NCBI GenBank assembly: GCA_012934845.2 | Contig: WNNJ02002406.1 | Location: forward strand, 21,522-85,521 | Reading direction: 5' to 3' | Length of the DNA stretch: 64,000 nucleotides | Source: Pomphorhynchus laevis | Lineage: Eukaryota > Acanthocephala > Palaeacanthocephala > Echinorhynchida > Pomphorhynchidae | Shown here: positions 1 through 12,187 of the stretch, in pieces | Position numbering within the stretch: the stretch's first letter is position 1 | Layout: each line of letters opens with the position of its first letter | Notes under the pieces: model-generated | Told to the model about the DNA's origin: nothing | The model's input: the letters and a program-made list of their open reading frames with translations, nothing else | Databases searched by the model: none | Made by a program: the position numbers and the translations under genes

Positions 1-3000
1 TTGATTTTATAACAATTTATTTATAATTTATTTCTACTTTATTTTCTACATTATTTCTATAATATTTTTAAAGTCCATTTAGTAATTTTTATCTTGTCAG
101 CTAATTTATAAATAGTTTTATTCTATCTTAATTTTGCTTGTTTAAATAATTATATCGAGTACACATATACATTAATTTCAGTAGCAATAAATACACTATA
201 ACATTAAAAATTCTACTGTCCTTTTTTGGAATCTTATAGCCCTCTGGTAACTGGTTATAGCTCTCTGATACTATTTGGCGCTTTTTTGTTTTAAATGCAA
301 TTTTATTGCTGATTTGTAGTTTGAATTATCGCAGGTATATTATATTAGTTAGTCGTCAAGGCTATGTGCTCTTGTTTTATTTATTTTTATTGTCGAATTT
401 TAAGCACTACTATGTATGAATATGCTTTATTCACATTTGAGAAGTACACATTTACATTTGAAATTTTTGAACAGAATCAATAAACGCTAATTAATTTTTA
501 TATTTCACAGCTGTTTCTTACATCATCAGAAACTAAACATATAACTTGTACAAATTTAATGTTTTGTTTCTGATCATGTTTCTAGCATCAACTAAAATAA
601 TATTAATATTTAATAAATATATTATTAAATATTAATATAATATTTAATAAAAATAACTTGTACAAATTTAATGTTTTGTTTCTGATGAAACAAAACATTC
701 AATGAAATGTAAAGTTGATATATATACTCTATCGCAAAAATAGATATTTTAGTCATTACTATAGATTTTGAATAAGAAAGTATAATAGCCTCATTAAAAG
801 TTATTCTTCAAAACATTTAGCTTAATCAATAGTTAGCCTACTAAATACTGGAGATATGTCAGTGGTTCACAACCTTTTCACAGAAAAACCCTCGAACAGT
901 CAAGGAAAGCATTTCCTCAATACGAACATATTTTCTAAATTTAGACGAGAATTAAACTTCATAATGTTCCGCACTATTGCTGCCTCTCAAGCTATGATTT
1001 ATTGATGGATGCTGGTATTACATCGTAGGCGTACAATAATGCTATTAGCGCAGGCACTAGGGACAATTCCTAAGCCCTCTTCATTGCAAGTATAAATAAA
1101 GAAGACTAAATGATATATATTTGGCAAATTGTTATAATTGAAAAACAAATTATGATTTAATTTTTTAAAATCAGTTATAATTGAGTTATTATCTCTATAC
1201 GAAATTTAGTTTAAATTTTATAAATGGATTTTGGTAATTCACACTCAGCGTATAAAATCCATTCAGCAATCTTATCATTTAAATATTTCGTGGGTAGAAA
1301 TAACAGGTATATAAAAGGTTAATTTTACTGACGGCTAATATATCGGAAATGTCAAAAATAAAGTATATATAGTATATGTAATATATTTTATATTATATTT
1401 TATATAAAGTATAAATTATATATAATATATATAGTATATATTTTATATTAAAATATAAATTTACATAATTTACGAAATATATTTTAGATAATATACATTT
1501 TACAAGTATTTATATATACACTATATCTCAAAAATATATATTCTAATATCTATATTATAAATGTTCAATAAGAAAGTATAATATCTTCATTAAAATGGAT
1601 CATAATCTCTTTTACATGTCAGCACAATATTGACACCAACAGTCAAAGGTAAACTGCTCGTAAATACATTTTACACCGTTTTACTTAGAACAAAAATCAT
1701 GTAAAGCACTATCGATAACATACGTATATCGAAAACTTTAAAGTATATACTTACACTGCGATATCCGATTCATAAATGTTAGACTATAATCTATGATAGC
1801 CTACGACCTACATGTGTAATATTGCCTGATTCTTCAATAAACTTCAAGTTATTAGATGCATGCAAACGGCGTTTCATCAAAAAAGTCCTTAGCATATCTC
1901 CCAAAATTCATTCAACTTCTATTGCAGCTATCATTTTGATCATAGTATCTACCAATAGAATATCGACAACATATTCGTTTCCCTGAGACATCCGTATTCA
2001 AATATTACAGAATAATTTAAAAAGGGCCTTGCAATCGACCACGAAATAACCACAACAGCTACTACCTTGTAACGACTCCGGCATAAATCACACAATACTA
2101 AGCTACCACTTATCGTCTGCCCCTATATGCATGTGCAACACAGCAAGCATAATCCTTATGTAATCCCACAACCGTTCGAAATATTGCAGGTGTAATTTTC
2201 GTCAATTCCAACTTTCATCCATTTTTCACAAATTTCATCGTCTTGCCCTTTCCAAAGTGACACTCAAGCAAATCAATTCGATATCCGCTGACCTTTTATA
2301 CATCCTTGATCTAAAGAAACTATTTTCCATGGCAATTGTAACGACATACTTATATTAGTTAATTCTTATGATTTGATACAACTCTACGATGTATTATCCT
2401 AGCATGAACTGTGCATAATCAAGTCTTCTAATATAAGCATGCCAGAAGTTGGTTAATTAAAGTTGAATACTCTTTTATAACATAAATCTAAAACGTGTAT
2501 AACAGCAGTTTTACGTATTTAAATTTGTATCCATAATCACTTAAAATGCTTGTTAATTCTTTGAGTTATTGTTTATTCTTTAAGTTATTTTTGAGTTATT
2601 GTAGAAGACTACAATAATTCAAAAAAGTGTAAAGATAGTTAATTGATAAATTTATGAGAAAATTGCGAATCCAATCAAATTCTTCAATGTTGATTGATGG
2701 AAAATATTATTTCTAAAACATGTCGAATACTCACTAATAATGGTAACCATCACGGCAATGCAGTTTCTGAGAACTCATGGAAATATCTTCACATCGTTTA
2801 TCTTGTAAAATGTTATATTTGTCAATAATAGTGAATTTTTGTTATTCACTAACATATTTCACAAAAATAACCTCTTGCGTCTGAATATGCTTTTTTTATT
2901 CAACTTATCGATTAGTCACAATTTAATACGGTATTCGTTGAGTATATATTTGTCGGTGATTTTATGCTTATTGATTAATTCATTGAACAATACTTACATA

Positions 3001-4255
3001 TATTTTTAATCTCTTCGCAGCACACTAATATGCCCCGGTACTGTCCGAAAACAACTGAGTTACGACAACAGTTAAACTTCAATCATGAAAAAACATTATG
3101 CCAGCAATGAACAACGCTTGTTCTTATCTTCAAAACATAGATCGATGAATAATGATTTATATTGTACGGATAAAGTCATGGGTAAAAAGTTTAAAATGCC
3201 GCAATATCTTAAATTAGTTAATTCTTGATAAAAGATGCCAAATATCGTGAAAACCATAGTAATACCGGAACTAATATAGATCCTATTAAAGTTGTATTTA
3301 TTGATATAGTTATATTATAGATCTAATACAGCTCTTCTAGCATACTATTTGCTAGAAAAGTTGAATTTGATACAACTCTACGGTATATTATCCTAGCATA
3401 AACTAAACATAATCAACTGTTTTAGCATAATCATGTCATTTATCTATCATATATATTGTGCCGAACCTCCGGATTAAGATCTGGAGTCAGTATATTCCGT
3501 TCTTCGATTCTAGATCCTCTTTGACATTACTTTCATTATCTCGTAGTATGCCAATAATTCATTTACTTCGCGGTTTTGCGTGAAACCGCTAACTATCAAC
3601 AGAAAGCAGCTGCTAGCGAAATATAAAATAAATTAGTGTTTATTGATCCTGCTTAAAAATCTTGATTTGAAAAAGGATCAAGTTCTTTAAAGTACAGAGT
3701 ACATTAAATAGGGTAAATTCTGTAATTAATGAAAGATTAATTGCTGAAAATGTTAACCTAATAAGATTAATTTAGATTTGATTAAGTTTAAAGCACGTAT
3801 TATGGTGTTATATAATGTAGAGCCTTGTGTCGTCTCTCAATTTATTACCTACAAATACTTTAAATCACATTACAATATTTTATGATAAATGGGCGGAGCA
3901 TAACAGCCCATTTTTCATGATTTAACATTTAAAAGTTAATATCAAACGAAAACAGCATTTTTACTCGGAATAATATTCTGATTTGTAAGTTACCAGAATT
4001 CTATTTCCATTGAAATATTGATTGAAAATATTTAATGTTGATTTATAATTAATATTCTTAATTATTTCCAATCCAATATTTGAAAATATTAAATATTGCT
4101 AAAATATTTAAATTTGAAATATTTGAAATAATTTAAAATATTTGCTCTTGTATTATAGCTAATCTTTATGCATTCTAGACAAGCGTGATGCTTATTTAAT
4201 AAGGGTAAATTGATTTGACGACGTTTATTTATCAACGAATGCTGATCCTACATTT
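1..4255. repeat. Segmental duplication, copy A (non-coding)
   Basis: Bases 1 to about 600 match 18561 to about 19125 almost base for base, and about 1640-4255 match about 24553-27185, both in direct orientation. About 1 kb between the two blocks (660-1620) is specific to this copy, and its AT-rich start repeats material from 540-660. I see no convincing gene: stop codons are dense in all frames. The copies differ by scattered substitutions and small indels, so the duplication is not brand new. It could be a long unnamed repeat family rather than a one-off duplication. Confidence 0.85.
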
Positions 4256-5749
4256 TTTAACGGATTAATTGCTTTTCAAATACAAGATTTGCGTTAATCC
4301 AATTGTTTACATCCGAATAAAAATATTTAACGAGTTTAAATCTCTACCTAAATATTATTTAGTTCAAACATCCTTCTGTCATTTTTTATGAATTTTATAA
4401 ATAATTCAAGTGGCTCAATATTTAACTGGGATGTATTTCAACTTATTGGTTAGCAATTTATACACGGCTTGTTGGATCGATTGGGGGTGAGCTCAGATCC
4501 CCTGGACCTGAGGCCGTTTGTCATGTCGGAAGACTAACAATGTCATTATTGATTTGTTTTCGTCTAGTTTTTTGCTTTTCTGTTTTCTCTGTTTTCTGTC
4601 GGTTATTCTTATGTTTAGTCATTTAAGAAAACCCTTACTTACTTGCTTTATACAAAAAGTACTTGTTCATTATCAAACTTGTGCTTGAATACATGTCGGT
4701 ATTTAAAATATCATGTAGTATTTTTGTTTTTATATTCAGCTGCCTAATGGTTTCTACTAATATTTATTGCATTAGTATTCATTTGTATGAAATGCGGTGA
4801 AATTGTCTTTTAAAAAGTTTTTTATTGTTCGACAACTAGAACAAGGCAATACATTTGGTAGTAGATTGATCCATAAGAAATAGAATTTAGTTTTTATCAA
4901 GTTCGTTTCTGCTTTTTTAAATGCATTTGTTTCTATTTATGTCTTGCCTAATTTAGATTGTCTGTCACAATACTTAGCTAGCATTTCGAAGAGCTCCTTA
5001 ATCATTGAGCGTTTTGTGAGCTCATTGAAAGAGCTCAACGTGCTATTGACGAGCTTGTTAGACATTCGTTTATTAACGCTACGCTCTATAAATGCCACAA
5101 TCTAAATAGCAACATAGCAATATCAAGAAAGCTAAATAAATTCCGCTTCATTTGTTCTTTTGCAAGTACTATCGAACAACATAAAACATTATTTGCCAAT
5201 AAACAATCATTTAACTATATATATGCTGAAATCGTAATGTTAAACAAACTATCGCAAGATCAGTTACATCAAATTTATTAGCAAACACTAAAATAATTAT
5301 TACTTCAGGATCCATAGTTGGTTTTAAAGGTAGTAAGTGGACATCACGACCTACGATAAATTTTAATATTTAATATTAAATATTAAATTTTAATTAGTAG
5401 TTAAGGATCATTGCCAAGAATCATTTTTTAATATCTTGTTTTATTTTTAGACTAATTCTCTTTGGTTGAGTGACACCCTGCTGAAACAAAGGATGGCTTA
5501 TCTCCACATACTTGGATTTGTATATACCAACATTATGATCAGTGATTTGTATATACTAACATCATAATGCAGAGTAGGATAAATTCTAATACGAATTTAT
5601 CATATCCTATAGGAATAGCATACATTATAATATGAATCAATATTCAAACAATATCAGGATGAATGTGAAATTGTATAGGAAAATCAAAAATTCGGTTTCT
5701 TTGTTATTTAACACATAATTATTTTGTAATAAATAATTAAAAAATAATA
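4256..5749. other. AT-rich sequence without recognised gene
   Basis: I found no coding region, RNA gene or clear repeat here. There is a modestly more GC-rich patch near 4465-4530 and a cluster of GAGCTC-type words near 4990-5060, neither of which I can assign. Confidence 0.5.
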
Positions 5750-7140
5750 AATAATTATAAATAATACATTATTATATAAGCTTTTATATGAGAATTATCA
5801 AGTTAAAATTTAAAATTTAAAATAAAAATCAATTTTTATGACTTGACTAATAAACAATATACAATGTATCCAAATAAGGAATAGAGTTCATCGGGAGGAA
5901 CCGTTATGTAATCAAAATTTTGCACAAATGCATCTACCCAACATTACAGTAGGGACATATACATGCTAATAACGTATTTCATCAGATGAAATTTGATTAT
6001 CAAGTATCTTATTCTAATACAAAGTATATTATTTACTATTCATCCATACAAATTTTCCCGATAGTTACCGAAAATACAAAATGATTAAATTAATCATTTA
6101 TTTAATTAGATTTATTTAAGGTAATAATTTTTAAATTCAATTTTTATAAATTGACTAATAAATAAAAGACGATGTCTCAGAATAAAGATCAGAGGTCATC
6201 AGGAGGAACTGAAATGCTATCAGGTTTCGGCCCCTATTCATCGACCCAACACAGCAGCGGAGACAAATTCATGCTAATGAAGTACTTCCTCTGATAAAAT
6301 TTGATTATCAAGTATCTTATTCTAATATAAAGTATATTATTTATTATTTATCCATTAAAATTGTCCGCTTTACAGTTCAAATTTATTTTTAATAATATGT
6401 TGATGATTTATATATTTAAAGATTTATATTTTATATTATATGTTATGCATGAATGCTCATGCAAAAATATGTTTCTTGTAAAATTTAAATATGTAATTTT
6501 TACGATATAAATTAATAATAGTTTTAATTGATGTTAATTTACTGTTTATTTCTTGATATATACCTTCTTTGTCATCAATATTTGTTTTATTAAGAATAAG
6601 GCTACTTGGATAAATTTGTTCGCTTATTGAATAAAAATTGTAAGAGTTAAATACACATATATCATCAATGTATCTAGACAAATATTTAATATCTTTATAT
6701 TATTTAGATTTATTTTTAGACAGTCATGGACAAATTCATATTATATCAATCAGATCACCTGATTTATACCTTAAATTAAAATATTGTAAATATTAATACA
6801 TTATAAATATTATATTTATTACCTGATCACCAGTATACTCTTTTATTATATAAAACAGTATACCTCAAATACTAAATACTTTTTTGTCGTATTAATAATC
6901 CCCAGTTTCAGTATTTCTGACGGAGGTTTTATTACGGCGAAAACAAAGTCCAAAGGTCAATAATAACTTGTCATCAGAACAAATCAGATTAAATAACTGA
7001 GTTATCGTATTTTATATTATTTATAAATTAAAAACAGTGCTAAATAAAAATGAAATAATGAAATAATTAATAATTAAATAATTATAAATACTAATAAATA
7101 ATAAATAATTGATTATTTTTAAAATTCGTAAGCTATAATT
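5750..7140 (-). mobile_element. Degenerate Penelope-like element remnant
   Basis: On the minus strand, 6457-6681 still encodes the end of a PLE reverse transcriptase: a SRYIDDICVFN catalytic box followed by text matching the C-terminal end of the better copy at 60090-60260. Downstream are two tandem degenerate copies of the pLTR end (about 5860-6080 and 6150-6350), both with the cue GGTCATCAGGAGGAACTG or a variant. Bases 6890-7100 match the start of the element's internal region next to the left pLTR at 57180-57330. The parts are collinear but large internal pieces are missing, so this is a dead copy with a tandem pLTR. Confidence 0.8.
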
Positions 7141-7614
7141 GGCTAATATTACTTTCCATTTGAAAACCTCTAATTTCTCTACTTTTAAATAATTCTGATT
7201 TATAAAATATTTGGGACTGCTAATAATTCAATTATATCCATATATTTATATTTACTTGATAACTACTTAAGTACATCGTTGTACTCATAAATAAATCATT
7301 ATGTTTTCCCCGCAAGGAGGAATAAGCAGCTGAATAACTAATTAAATAAATAACTACTTAATAATTAGTTATTTTTAATTATTATATATAATAAATCACT
7401 AATTAATAATTAGTTATTATTAATTATTATATATATTCTCTACTCATTTGTACTTTTATTTATTGTCTTTACTTAATCCTAACCGGAAGTTAAACCCAAA
7501 CAAATTTAGCCTAACGTTAAATTTGATTACATCTTATATATCCGAATATATAATTATTTAATTTTTCTCATGCTTCCTTTGTATCAACTAAATCTTAATT
7601 TGGATAAATCGTAC
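7141..7614. other. AT-rich spacer
   Basis: No gene seen. Bases 7340-7440 hold a short repeat of TAATAATTAGTTATT-type words able to form hairpins. The rest is unassigned. Confidence 0.4.
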
Positions 7615-8310
7615 TGCATCTTATTATAATTAACTTTATCGATGACAAATCTTATCAAAGATTAATCTGATAAAATTAATCTATGATAAGATTTATCATC
7701 GTTAAGATTAATCTTTGATAGGATTAATCAAATAAGATTAATCTTTGATAAGATTAATCTTTGATAAGATTTATCATCGATAAAATTAATCATCGATAAA
7801 ATTAATCATCGACAAGATTAATCATCGATAAAAATAAGTATCGGTCAAATTAATCATCGATAAGATTAATCGTCGATAAGATTAATCCTCGATAAGATGA
7901 ATCATCGCTAAAATTAATCTTCGATAAGATTAATCATCGATAAGATTAATCGTCGATAAGATTAATCATCGATAAGATTAATCATCGCTAAAATTAATCA
8001 TCGATAAGATTAATCTGATAATTTTAATCATCGATAAGATTAATTATCGATAAGATTAATTATCGATAAGATTAATTATCGATAAGATTAAATCGTCGAT
8101 AAGATTAATTATTGATAAGATTAATCATCGATAAGATCAATCATCGATAAGATTAATTATCAATAAGATTAATCATCGATAAGATTAATTTTATCGATGA
8201 GAATAATCATCGATAAGATTAATTATCGATAAGATTAATCCTCGATTAATTGATAAGATTGATCATCGATGAGATTAATCTTCGATCTAATTAATCATCG
8301 ATTATAAAAG
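7615..8310. repeat. 16-bp minisatellite (GATAAGATTAATCATC)n
   Basis: About 40 imperfect tandem copies of the 16-bp unit GATAAGATTAATCATC, with variants replacing CATC by CGTC, TATC or CTTC. The junction between units creates repeated ATCGAT palindromes, and the array carries short inverted sections at its left end (about 7640-7720). No open reading frame runs through it. Confidence 0.9.
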
Positions 8311-8469
8311 ATAATATATTATAATAGAGAATAATTTATAATTAATAATTTTAAATTAATAATTTGAAATTATTTTACTTAAATTATTTATCTTTTAATT
8401 AATAATTTTATTTTTAAACTAGCACGCAAACAAATTAGATCATCAATCTGAGTTTACCTATTTGATAAA

Positions 8470-8556
8470 ATAAATAAATTTTAAATAAATATTAATAATT
8501 ATAAATAATAAATAATTATATAATATTTTTATATAATTTATATTTATATAAAGTTA
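8470..8556 (-). mobile_element. PLE pLTR remnant, left half, split by a LINE
   Basis: The AT-rich text before the LINE matches the pLTR of the local PLE family (compare 5740-5830 and 13390-13480), and the matching remainder resumes at 11424. Bases 8539-8556 are the left copy of an 18-bp target-site duplication (TATATTTATATAAAGTTA), repeated exactly at 11424-11441. The LINE therefore inserted into an existing pLTR remnant. Confidence 0.75.
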
Positions 8557-8621
8557 GGTGGTGCGTTCCGTTCCTCCTCGCGGTGCCACTGGATAGCGCT
8601 TCTATTCTGGGAGCGTGAACC

Positions 8622-8981
8622 ATGCTTAACGTAGGAACACTGACTGGTAAATCTCGAGAGATTGCAGCTGACCTAAAGATGAGAAAGATTGGCATCTGTG
8701 CAATTCAAGAGACCAAATGGAAGGGAGTAAAATCCAAGGAAATTGGAGACGGGTACAAACTTTACTACATTGGTACAGAGACATCACGAAATGGAGTAGC
8801 CATTGCCATAGTGGAGAGACTCGAAGACCAAATGTGCTCAAGACCAAAAGTGACGCTATACACAGGAAGGTTGATTAAGTCAAGCTGGCATTGTGGAAAA
8901 CCACTGTCCACCACTTCTCTGCGTACGCCCCTCAAACAGAGTGCACAGATGACGAGAAGCTGGACTTCTGGGAAATGCTAG
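8622..8981 (+). pseudogene. RTE endonuclease N-terminal fragment
   Basis: This open stretch encodes the start of the AP-type endonuclease domain. GTLTGKSREIA, KIGICAIQETKWKG and GDGYKLYYIG are the landmarks shared with the many CFDP2-like/BovB genes derived from RTE elements. The catalytic Glu of the QETKW box is present. Homology leaves this frame after about residue 75, where a frameshift moves it to another frame that continues to about 9480. The open frame starts at ATG 8622, though the element's protein may originally have begun a little upstream. Confidence 0.8.
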
Positions 8982-10127
8982 ATGAAAAAATGGCAGATGT
9001 ACCAGAAGAAGACTATGTGAACATAGCCGGTGACATGAATGTCCATGTTGGACAGACGGACTAGAGTGAATGTTATGGTGGATATGGCATCGATGAGAAG
9101 AACGCAGATGGGGAACGATTTCTGGAGTTTGCAACTACGCACAACTTCACCATCACCAACATCAATTTCACAAAAAGGCCGAGCCACCTGTACACGTACT
9201 ACCATGGAACGGGCACACAAGCCAGGAAGTCGCAAATTTATTTCATCCTGGTGAGGCGAAAGCACAAGAAGACGGTGCTCGACACAAATGTCATCCCATT
9301 CGAGACCACAGCGACTCAACACAAGCAACTGATATGCGACCTGAAACTTGAAGTCACCCGTTAACCAATGCCAGAATAAACGAAGACGAGTCGAATCAAG
9401 TGGCAGAAACTGAGGGAAGAAGATATATTTGGAAAAAAGGCAAAGCTGACCCGGATAAGACTGCTTAGCGTACATGGAGTTCAGGACACCTGAACCGCAT
9501 TGTGCTGCACGATCCACCTAACTGCAAAGCACATACTCGGATCCATTAAGCCATGTCAACAATACATCGACAAAGAAACTTGGTTCTGGACCGAAGAGGT
9601 CAAAGACGCGGTGAAGGCAAAGAAAAATTCCTACAAGGCTCTCCGGATAGCACAAACGCAGCAGAAAAAGGATGAGTACCACCGAGCGAAAAATAAAGCA
9701 AGGTAACAAATGGCTATTGCTAAGAGCAACTACCTAGATAATCTCTACGAAAAGCTCGACACTCGAGAAGGAGAAAATGGCGTATACCGACTAGCACGTG
9801 CAAGCCGGAAGAAGGCAACAGACATCGAGAAGTTCTATAATATCAGTGATGATTGAGGAAAACTCCTAATATACTCACAAGACGTGCTGGAGAGATAGAG
9901 AAGATATTTCAAAGCTATCTCCACAGAAGAGTTCGAACACCCACCAATACCATAAGGGACATCAAACCACACACAAGTTGAGCAACTCAACGAGGCAGAG
10001 ATCAGCGAGGCAACCATGAAGATGAAGCCGGGTAAAGCCATCGGACCGGATGATGTGGCGGCGGACATCTGGAAAACCAACCCGGATGAGTTGACACAAT
10101 GGCTAACGAAGTTACTCCAGAAGATTA

Positions 10128-11035
10128 TTGACGCAAATATGTGCCAGAAGACTGGGGTGCCAGAAGACCGGCAGATTGCCAAAACTACCGGCTAATCCGT
10201 CTTCTCAGTCACACCATGAGATCTTAGAGAGAGTGCTCGACAAGAGAATACGTGACACTATCAAACTAAATGTCAACCAGGCAGCCTTGGTGCGTAACTG
10301 TGGAGCCATCGATGCAATACACTCAGCCAGACTACTCATTGAAAAGCACATAGAGAAGAAGCAGCCAATCCATATAACTTCTCTTAGCCTTGGGAGGGCG
10401 TTCGACATAGTCCCTCATGAGCTCTTATGGTACCCCCTGAGATGCAGATAAGTACCGGAAGAATTGATCGAATGGGTGAATATGCTGTACAAAAGAACTA
10501 CGAGCAGTGTGTTAACAACAACGGAAAAGTTCAGAGAATTCCAGTCTCAATCGGTGTTCACCAAGGATCTGCACTCTTCCCATTACTATTCGTCATAGTT
10601 ATGGACGTATTTACGAAAGACATGCAAAGAAAAGCACCATGAACCATCCTTTATGCCGACGATGTTATGCTGGTATCTAAGGACAAACATGACCTCGAGC
10701 AGCCAGTACAGCAATGGCACGATCGCCTAGCACAGTTTGAGTTGAAACTGAAGACAGCCCAAACAGAGTATATGACGAAGAATCAGAACGAAGATGTAAG
10801 CATATCAGTCAATGGCGTGCCTTTGCCAAATACAAATGCGTTCAAATATCTGGGATCAGTCATCTCCAGCACAGGAGGAGTGGCCAAAGACGTCACCACT
10901 CGCATCAAAGCTAGCTGGTCAAAATGGAAAGCAGCCACTGGAGTCTTGTGCCCCAAACGTATACCAGGCAGACTCAAATCGAAATTCTACAGAAGCGTGA
11001 TACTGCCTGTAGCAATGTACGGTGCTGAGTGCTAG
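10128..11035 (+). pseudogene. RTE reverse transcriptase fragments
   Basis: Three neighbouring open stretches (10128-10451, 10427-10642, 10667-11035) each carry successive pieces of the RT. The first holds RILERVLDKRI-like fingers and the motif-A region FDIVPHELL. The second holds motif B, VHQGSALFPLLFVIVMD. The third follows the YADDVML box at 10650-10675 with the thumb, KTEYM/NAFKYLGSVIS-like text and an LPVAMYGAEC end. Frameshifts and a TGA just before the YADD segment break the protein. The second Asp pair is intact in sequence, but no single frame spans the domain. Confidence 0.8.
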
Positions 11036-11219
11036 GCAATGAGACAGCTGAACGTAAGGTTGGATGTATGGAAGTAAAAATGCTAAGATAGATCGCGGGA
11101 AAAACTCGCCAAGATTATATTCGTAAGAAGACATCCGGGAGCGATTTGGCGTAGCACCCATAGCAAAAAATCTAAGAGAATTAAGGCTGAGATGGTATGG
11201 GCATGTACTGAGGGCAGAC

Positions 11220-11417
11220 GTGAACACACTGGCGCAGGCACCACTTCAAATCGAGGTCGACGGTAAGAAACCGAGAGGAAGACCACAGAAAAGATGGATG
11301 GATACCCTACTGAATGATATGAAAATGGTCGGACTCGCGTTCGAAGACGCAGTGGATAGGGCATTTTGGTACCAGCGAACGTGGCAAGCGGGCCCCGCCA
11401 ACCGGGATAAACGCTAA
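11220..11417 (+). pseudogene. RTE ORF2 C-terminal fragment
   Basis: It encodes the conserved tail of RTE ORF2: KKPRGRPQKRWMDTLLNDM, a following acidic stretch EDAVDRAFWYQRTWQAGPA and the final basic residues before TAA. This RPxKRWxDTLxxDM module is a reliable RTE/BovB marker. The first residues are in frame with upstream LRWYGHVLRAD-like text near 11185. Confidence 0.8.
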
Positions 11418-11423
11418 GAAGAA

Positions 11424-11590
11424 TATATTTATATAAAGTTAAAATATAAAATTTAAAATAAATATTATTTTTTATTAATTGATTAATAAATAATATATGA
11501 TGTATCCTTATATAAGGAATATAATACCATTGCATACAAACTACCATAGTATACAAACAGCTTTAGTTCATGCTGTTGCTGGGATACATC
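11424..11590 (-). mobile_element. PLE pLTR remnant, right half
   Basis: After the right copy of the LINE's 18-bp target-site duplication (11424-11441) the sequence continues as the pLTR seen elsewhere. The landmark GATTAATAAATAATATATGATGTATCC is a diverged version of the intact pLTR text at 57020-57060 read on the opposite strand. Similarity fades after about 11590. Confidence 0.7.
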
Positions 11591-12187
11591 AAATTGACAC
11601 TTTAATCATTTCTTAATTTAATACTTAATAACAAATAATGGTTTTAAATGATGCAAAATATCGAGCACATCACGCGTTGCGTTTCACGCTTATAAAACGC
11701 AATGATATATAAACGCTGATAATAGTTATTATTATATATTCAATTATTTTGAATTAAAAATTTGATATTCTTTTACTAAGACAATAGTTTAATGCTCTTG
11801 TTAGATCTATTGTTAGATACACAGCGCCTTTATGAAACGCAACTAAAATAATATATATATGCTAATTTGTCGATCTATCTTACAAATAAATACGGTATTG
11901 ATTGTTGTTAATAGAATTTATTCAGAGTAAATTCTATGTGGTCGGTAACAAAATGTAAAGTTGTCGACGAATTGAAAAAATTAATCGATCGTTATTATTT
12001 TTAATATTTTAAGGAATATCTAGGTTGTGAGCATACATTAAAAAGTTTCTCATAAATAGTATTCAGCAATATGAGTAAATTAAAGTTTCCATTGAGATCA
12101 CAATTAAGGTGAATTTTCAATATATACAAACATAAGCCTAATTTTACTCATGTGATTTTTCATTTGTAGATTTTTTCATTTTACAAC
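11591..12187. other. Upstream region of the first inositol-kinase-like gene
   Basis: No separate gene seen. A possible splice acceptor, CATTTGTAG ending at 12169, lies 18 bp before the ATG, so a 5' untranslated exon further upstream is possible. Confidence 0.35.

Larger units (their letters stand above)
8557..11423 (+). mobile_element. RTE-type (BovB/CFDP2-like) non-LTR retrotransposon, pseudogenised
   Basis: This is a single LINE insertion bounded by an 18-bp target-site duplication. Its 2.87 kb encode, in several broken frames, an apurinic-type endonuclease followed by reverse transcriptase. Endonuclease: GTLTGKSREI near 8630 and QETKWKG near 8710, then AGDMNVHVG-like text near 9030. RT: PGKAIGPDD near 10030, a motif-A relic LGRAFDIVPHELL near 10390, VHQGSALFPLLF near 10555 and an ILYADDVML catalytic box near 10650. 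C-terminal region: GRPQKRWMDTLLND near 11275. The stop at 11415 lies 6 bp before the 3' end, which finishes in AAGAAGAA rather than long poly(A). Very short 3' tails are typical of the RTE clade. Many stops and frameshifts make it inactive. Its base composition is much less AT-rich than the flanks. Confidence 0.9.
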
